Assembly: GCA_036160575.1 (NCBI GenBank)
Contig: JAYYDT010000084.1
Location: 1 to 23,459, forward strand
Reading direction: 5' to 3'
Source of the DNA: TMED26 sp002694075
Lineage (GTDB): Bacteria > Pseudomonadota > Alphaproteobacteria > Thalassobaculales > Thalassobaculaceae
DNA length: 23,459 nucleotides
Notes under the pieces: model-generated
The model's database searches: none
Seen by the model: only the letters and a program-made list of their open reading frames with translations
Told to the model about the DNA's origin: nothing
Shown: positions 20,444 to 23,459 of the stretch, in pieces
How positions within the stretch are numbered: position 1 is the first letter of the stretch
Layout of the letters: every line of letters starts with the position of its first letter
Made by a program: the position numbers and the translations under genes

Positions 20444-21580
20444 TCATCGCTCGCCTTCGGCGAGGGCCGCGATGGTGCGCGCCAGCAAACGAATTTCCTG
20501 GCGAATCTCCTCCACCGCCTGGACCCGCGCCTCGCCGCTGTCGTCGACCTGGCGGGTCAGCAGGGCCTCAATATTGCGAAGATGCGTGCGACTCACCTCG
20601 TCGCGTGTCTGGCTCGGCATATCACCGAGGCGCGCGACGGTGCGCGCGACTTCGCTTTGGCTGGTGGCGATATCGGCGAGGCTGGCGTTCTGGACCTCTA
20701 AAAGGTCGGCCACCCGCGCGATACGCTCACTCAATTGCACCATATTGCTGGCGCTCTGCCGCCGCTCGTCTTCGTTGCGCGACATGATGCGTTGAAGCTT
20801 ATCCAGGCTCTCGCCGGTTTGTTCGAGCAACGCCTGTTGATATGCGGTTGCCGAAACCTCGCCATCGGCGAGCACGCCGCCGCCACTGGACAGACGCGTG
20901 AGGCTGGACAGCCATTCCTCAAGCTCGTTGTAAAAACGGTTCTGCGCCTGGCCCAATTGCAGGTCGAGAAATCCCAGGATCAGTGATCCGGCGAGCCCGA
21001 ACAGCGAGGAACTAAAGGCCGTCGCCATGCCGGCCAGAGGCGACTCCAAGCCAGCTTTCAAATTGGCGAACACATCGACCAGGTTGCCACTTTCAATCGA
21101 TAGATTGCCGATCACCTGGGCGACCGCGCCGACGGTCGTTAGCAGGCCCCAAAAAGTACCCAGCAAGCCCAGAAAAATCAGCAAACCGATCAGATACCGC
21201 GACAGATCGCGCGACTCGTCGAGACGTGTCGCCAAACTATCCAAAAGCGAACGCAGAGACAGGGTCGACAGGCTCATCCGCTCGTCCCGGCGTTCGCCAA
21301 TCATCGCCGCGATCGGGGCCAAAAGGCGCGGCGCGTCGATCATCGACAGACCCGGCTGCTGGCGCCGAAAACTTTCGATCCAAGCGACTTCCGGGCGCAG
21401 GCGCACGACCTGTCGGAGGGCGAAGAGGATGCCAATCAGCAAGGCGGCCAAAATCATCCCGTTGAGCGCCGGATTGGCCAAGAAGGCGTCAACCAGTGGG
21501 GCGTAAAGAAAACCGGCGATGATGCCCACGATGATCAAAAAGCCGATCATCCGAACCAGGGTTTGCGCGGGATTGGTCAC
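20444..21580 (-). CDS. MotA/TolQ/ExbB-like proton channel protein
   Basis: The 378-residue protein has four membrane helices at about 11-33, 41-59, 129-157 and 186-208. The third contains LIGLLIFLGLLGTFWGLLTTVGAV and the fourth region AGMATAFSSSLFGLAGSLILGFLDL, the paired pore-helix signature of MotA/ExbB channels. A cytoplasmic helical tail from about 210 to the end is heptad-like. It is the channel partner of the downstream MotB-like protein. Only two helices lie before the short cytoplasmic loop, as in MotA. No flagellar genes are nearby, so a flagellar stator role is unlikely. The gene follows an OmpA-family gene by 45 bp. Confidence 0.85.
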   Translation of the reverse strand: MTNPAQTLVRMIGFLIIVGIIAGFLYAPLVDAFLANPALNGMILAALLIGILFALRQVVRLRPEVAWIESFRRQQPGLSMIDAPRLLAPIAAMIGERRDERMSLSTLSLRSLLDSLATRLDESRDLSRYLIGLLIFLGLLGTFWGLLTTVGAVAQVIGNLSIESGNLVDVFANLKAGLESPLAGMATAFSSSLFGLAGSLILGFLDLQLGQAQNRFYNELEEWLSSLTRLSSGGGVLADGEVSATAYQQALLEQTGESLDKLQRIMSRNEDERRQSASNMVQLSERIARVADLLEVQNASLADIATSQSEVARTVARLGDMPSQTRDEVSRTHLRNIEALLTRQVDDSGEARVQAVEEIRQEIRLLARTIAALAEGER

Positions 21581-21625
21581 GTCGCATCCTCCGCGGCGAA
21601 TGGTTAACGACAGGTGATCGACGGC

Positions 21626-22600
21626 TTATTGATCGATCAGCCGGATTTCGACCAGGTCGCGGGGCGTCACCTTATCACGGTCGCCACGCGCCCAAAGATG
21701 CATGCGCGTGCTAAGAACGCCTTTATCAATCAAGGCCGCGCGGATCGCGATGGCGCGCGAAAAGGACAGCCGGCGCGCAGCCCCGGCGCCGCCCTTGCGG
21801 CTATCGGCATGGGCTCGGATCGAGATTTTCTTTCCCGTGTCGGCGGCGAGAAGAGCGGCGACATCGCCAATCGCCCGCCGACCCTCGTCGGTCAAATCGG
21901 CGCTGTCGGCCGCGAAGACGATGCGCCAGTCACGCGCGCCCGCGGCCGGCGCGTTCGGCGTTTGCGCCTCGACGCGGACTCGCGGGGCCACCGCCGCCAC
22001 CTTTGCCGCCGGCTTCGGCGCGCTGGTCACCGGCGGTTTGGGCGGCACCGGTTTAGCGACCACCGGTTTCGCCATCACCGGTTTTTTCGGGGCCGGCTTT
22101 TTGGCCGCGGTTTTGATCGCTGCCGGCGTCACCGGCGCCGGTTTTTTCGAGGCCGCCGTGGGGGCTTTGATTATGGGGGTCTTGGCCACCGGTTTGCGGA
22201 TTGGCGTCTGGGTCACCGGTGGGCGCGGCGCCGCTTGGGCCGGCACGCGGACCACCAGACGCTCACGGGTCGGCGGTTGCGGGACCGGCATGCGCAGGGC
22301 GGTGCTCGACCGCCCGGCCGCCGGCGGCAAGCGCAGGGCGTCGCGCAAACTGGGCGTCGCGACGCCTCCGGGGGGTTGGGCGGTCGCGGCCGTCATGGCC
22401 GGCCGCGGCGACAACAGACGGGGCAGATTGGGCGCCGGGCCCAGACGATTTAATACCCCCAGGTCAACTTCCACCGCCGCTTTACCCGAGCCGACGATGA
22501 TGGTTCGGGCGTTTTGCGCCAGGGCGGTGCCGGCCTGACCAATGGCGGCGGTCAAGGCCAAAGCCAAACATAGCCTGCTTGTGACGTTGAAAACCGTCAT
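21626..22600 (-). CDS. OmpA-family periplasmic protein with Lys/Pro/Ala-rich linker
   Basis: The 324-residue product starts at the ATG at 22600, eight bases after GAGG; a GTG three codons upstream is less likely. A signal peptide ends at about residue 28 (TALA-QNA). No lipobox cysteine is seen. A low-complexity linker (about 117-217) rich in KP, PA and PV repeats could span periplasmic space, as in TonB. The C-terminal ~100 residues are an OmpA/peptidoglycan-binding domain: RIVFAADSADLTDEGRRAI, ISIRAHADSRKGG and RRLSFSRAIAIRAAL. It begins the three-gene set with the MotA- and MotB-like genes and follows suhB. Confidence 0.85.
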   Translation of the reverse strand: MTVFNVTSRLCLALALTAAIGQAGTALAQNARTIIVGSGKAAVEVDLGVLNRLGPAPNLPRLLSPRPAMTAATAQPPGGVATPSLRDALRLPPAAGRSSTALRMPVPQPPTRERLVVRVPAQAAPRPPVTQTPIRKPVAKTPIIKAPTAASKKPAPVTPAAIKTAAKKPAPKKPVMAKPVVAKPVPPKPPVTSAPKPAAKVAAVAPRVRVEAQTPNAPAAGARDWRIVFAADSADLTDEGRRAIGDVAALLAADTGKKISIRAHADSRKGGAGAARRLSFSRAIAIRAALIDKGVLSTRMHLWARGDRDKVTPRDLVEIRLIDQ

Positions 22601-22633
22601 CCGCCGCACCTCACGTTCGATTAGTCACCGCTG

Positions 22634-22662
22634 CTTATACCAAAAGCCGGCGGGGGGACCAA
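22634..22662 (-). promoter_or_regulatory. candidate promoter of the ompA-like/motA-like/motB-like operon
   Basis: On the minus strand TTGGTC (22662-22657) and TATAAG (22639-22634) are 17 bases apart. The -10 is strong and the -35 weak. The start would be near 22627, about 27 bases before the ATG at 22600. This would let the operon be expressed separately from suhB. Confidence 0.45.
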
Positions 22663-22670
22663 GAATACCG

Positions 22671-23459
22671 TTAGCGGGCCGCCGCGCCATGGGTTCGAAA
22701 GGTTTTGAGCAAATCGCGGTGGACCGCGCCGTTGGCGGCGATGATCTCGCCGCCGTCGATGCGCGGCTGACGGCCTTTGAAGTCGCTGACCATGGCGCCG
22801 GCCTCGCGGGCGATGACGATGCCGGCGGCGACATCCCAGGGCGATAGCCCGACTTGCCAAAAGCCATCCAAGCGGCCGGCCGCGACATAGGCCAGATGGA
22901 GAGCGGCCGCGCCCAGGTCGCGCACGGTTGCACGCTGGCCGATGTCGGCGGCGAGCGCCCGCGCCTCGGCGTGGTGGGGTTTGCCGGCGAACGAATGGCT
23001 GGTGGCCAGCGCGCAATCGGCCAAAAGCTGGCGGCCGGAGACACGTACCCGTTGATCGTTGAGGTAGGCGCCCTTGCCCTTTTCGGCGTGGAACAATTCG
23101 TCGCGCAAGGGATCGTAGATCACACCGGCGACGATTTCGCCTTTTTGCTCTAGGCCCACCGAAATCACGAAAAACGGAATGCCATGCAGAAAATTGGTGG
23201 TCCCGTCGACCGGATCGATGATCCAGCGCTGACCCTCGAAATTAGTGCTTTCGACCGGCGCGTCCTCTTCGGTGAGAAACCCGAAATCGGGGCGCGCGAA
23301 AGCCAACTCCTCGCGCAGAATGCGGTCGGTGCGGATATCGGCCTTGCTGACGAAATCACCGGGCCCTTTGCGCGAGACTTGGAGTTTTTCAACTTCACCA
23401 AAGTCGCGCACCAATGGCCGCGCGGCCTTGTAACAGGCTTTGGTGATCACATTGATGAT
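22671..23459 (-). CDS. suhB: inositol monophosphatase family protein (SuhB), 5' end beyond window
   Basis: The frame stays open to the right edge. The in-frame GTG at 23450 begins inside the conserved N-terminal helix, and homologues start further upstream, so the true start lies outside. Visible features are VSRKGPGDFVSKAD, the metal-binding acids in FLTEEDAP, the signature WIIDPVDGTTNFLHG, and the second signature SPWDVAAGIVIAREAGAMVSDF. The Mg-dependent family dephosphorylates inositol-1-phosphate and related sugar phosphates; SuhB also contributes to rRNA transcription and maturation in E. coli. It lies upstream of the OmpA/MotA/MotB-like genes on the same strand. Confidence 0.93.
   Translation of the reverse strand: MINVITKACYKAARPLVRDFGEVEKLQVSRKGPGDFVSKADIRTDRILREELAFARPDFGFLTEEDAPVESTNFEGQRWIIDPVDGTTNFLHGIPFFVISVGLEQKGEIVAGVIYDPLRDELFHAEKGKGAYLNDQRVRVSGRQLLADCALATSHSFAGKPHHAEARALAADIGQRATVRDLGAAALHLAYVAAGRLDGFWQVGLSPWDVAAGIVIAREAGAMVSDFKGRQPRIDGGEIIAANGAVHRDLLKTFRTHGAAAR

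Noticed and set aside
18803..21580. Zorya anti-phage system
   Set aside because: ZorA/ZorB-like architecture is present, but no ZorC/D or ZorE effector lies nearby; the neighbours are suhB and an OmpA-family gene.
22000..22250. Possible DNA tandem repeat in the OmpA-like gene
   Set aside because: It is an irregular KP/PA/PV-rich coding linker without a fixed period.

Overview
The window looks like chromosomal DNA from a GC-rich alphaproteobacterium, most likely of the Rhodospirillales type. The main evidence is the gene content: an NDUFA12 (complex I accessory) homologue followed by an MlaD protein and a DUF2155 protein next to aat, the DUF1013/TrcR regulator opposite a DUF1192 gene, a PHB-cycle 3-hydroxybutyrate dehydrogenase, and an hsp20 leader that reads as a ROSE RNA thermometer. 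Composition is even throughout. I see no rRNA, tRNA, CRISPR array, insertion sequence or phage gene.

Layout. 1-2184 (minus): a frameshifted membrane-anchored TPR protein with 141-bp internal repeats, cut by the left edge, preceded by a GlxA-type AraC regulator. 2185-2543: divergent regulatory gap. 2544-4978 (plus): fhs (formate-THF ligase) and aat, the latter probably leaderless. 4912-6146 (minus): NDUFA12-mlaD-DUF2155, whose last gene overlaps the end of aat. 6364-8103 (plus): an L-arabinonate-dehydratase-like IlvD/Edd enzyme. 8109-11248: otnK (minus) diverging from otnI-denD (plus), three of the four D-erythronate catabolic functions. 11263-12166: trcR (minus) and a DUF1192 gene (plus) diverging from a nearly symmetric promoter region. 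12199-13153: a palindromic operator that fits the PhaR core, bdhA, and a two-hairpin small RNA ending in an intrinsic terminator. 13291-15851: a tight operon of O-acetylhomoserine sulfhydrylase, an alpha/beta hydrolase and a hotdog thioesterase. 15938-16827 (minus): hsp20 with its leader, and rpmE with its terminator. 17004-18806 (plus): an MsbA-like ABC exporter. 18803-23459 (minus): suhB (5' end outside the window), an OmpA-family periplasmic protein, and a MotA/ExbB-like plus MotB/OmpA-like pair.

How genes work together. DenD, OtnI and OtnK would convert D-erythronate to 3-oxo-tetronate 4-phosphate; the decarboxylating aldolase OtnC is not in the window. BdhA, the PhaR-like operator and a small RNA resembling the suhB/MmgR class suggest a local PHB-cycle control point. 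The GbdR-like regulator beside fhs suggests handling of one-carbon units from methylated amines. The three-gene OmpA/MotA/MotB-like set looks like a proton-driven envelope complex of unknown job.

The least described items are the ROSE-like leader, the candidate small RNA, the leaderless aat promoter, the MotA/MotB/OmpA-like operon and the metY-hydrolase-thioesterase trio. All regulatory calls come from reading the sequence by eye.
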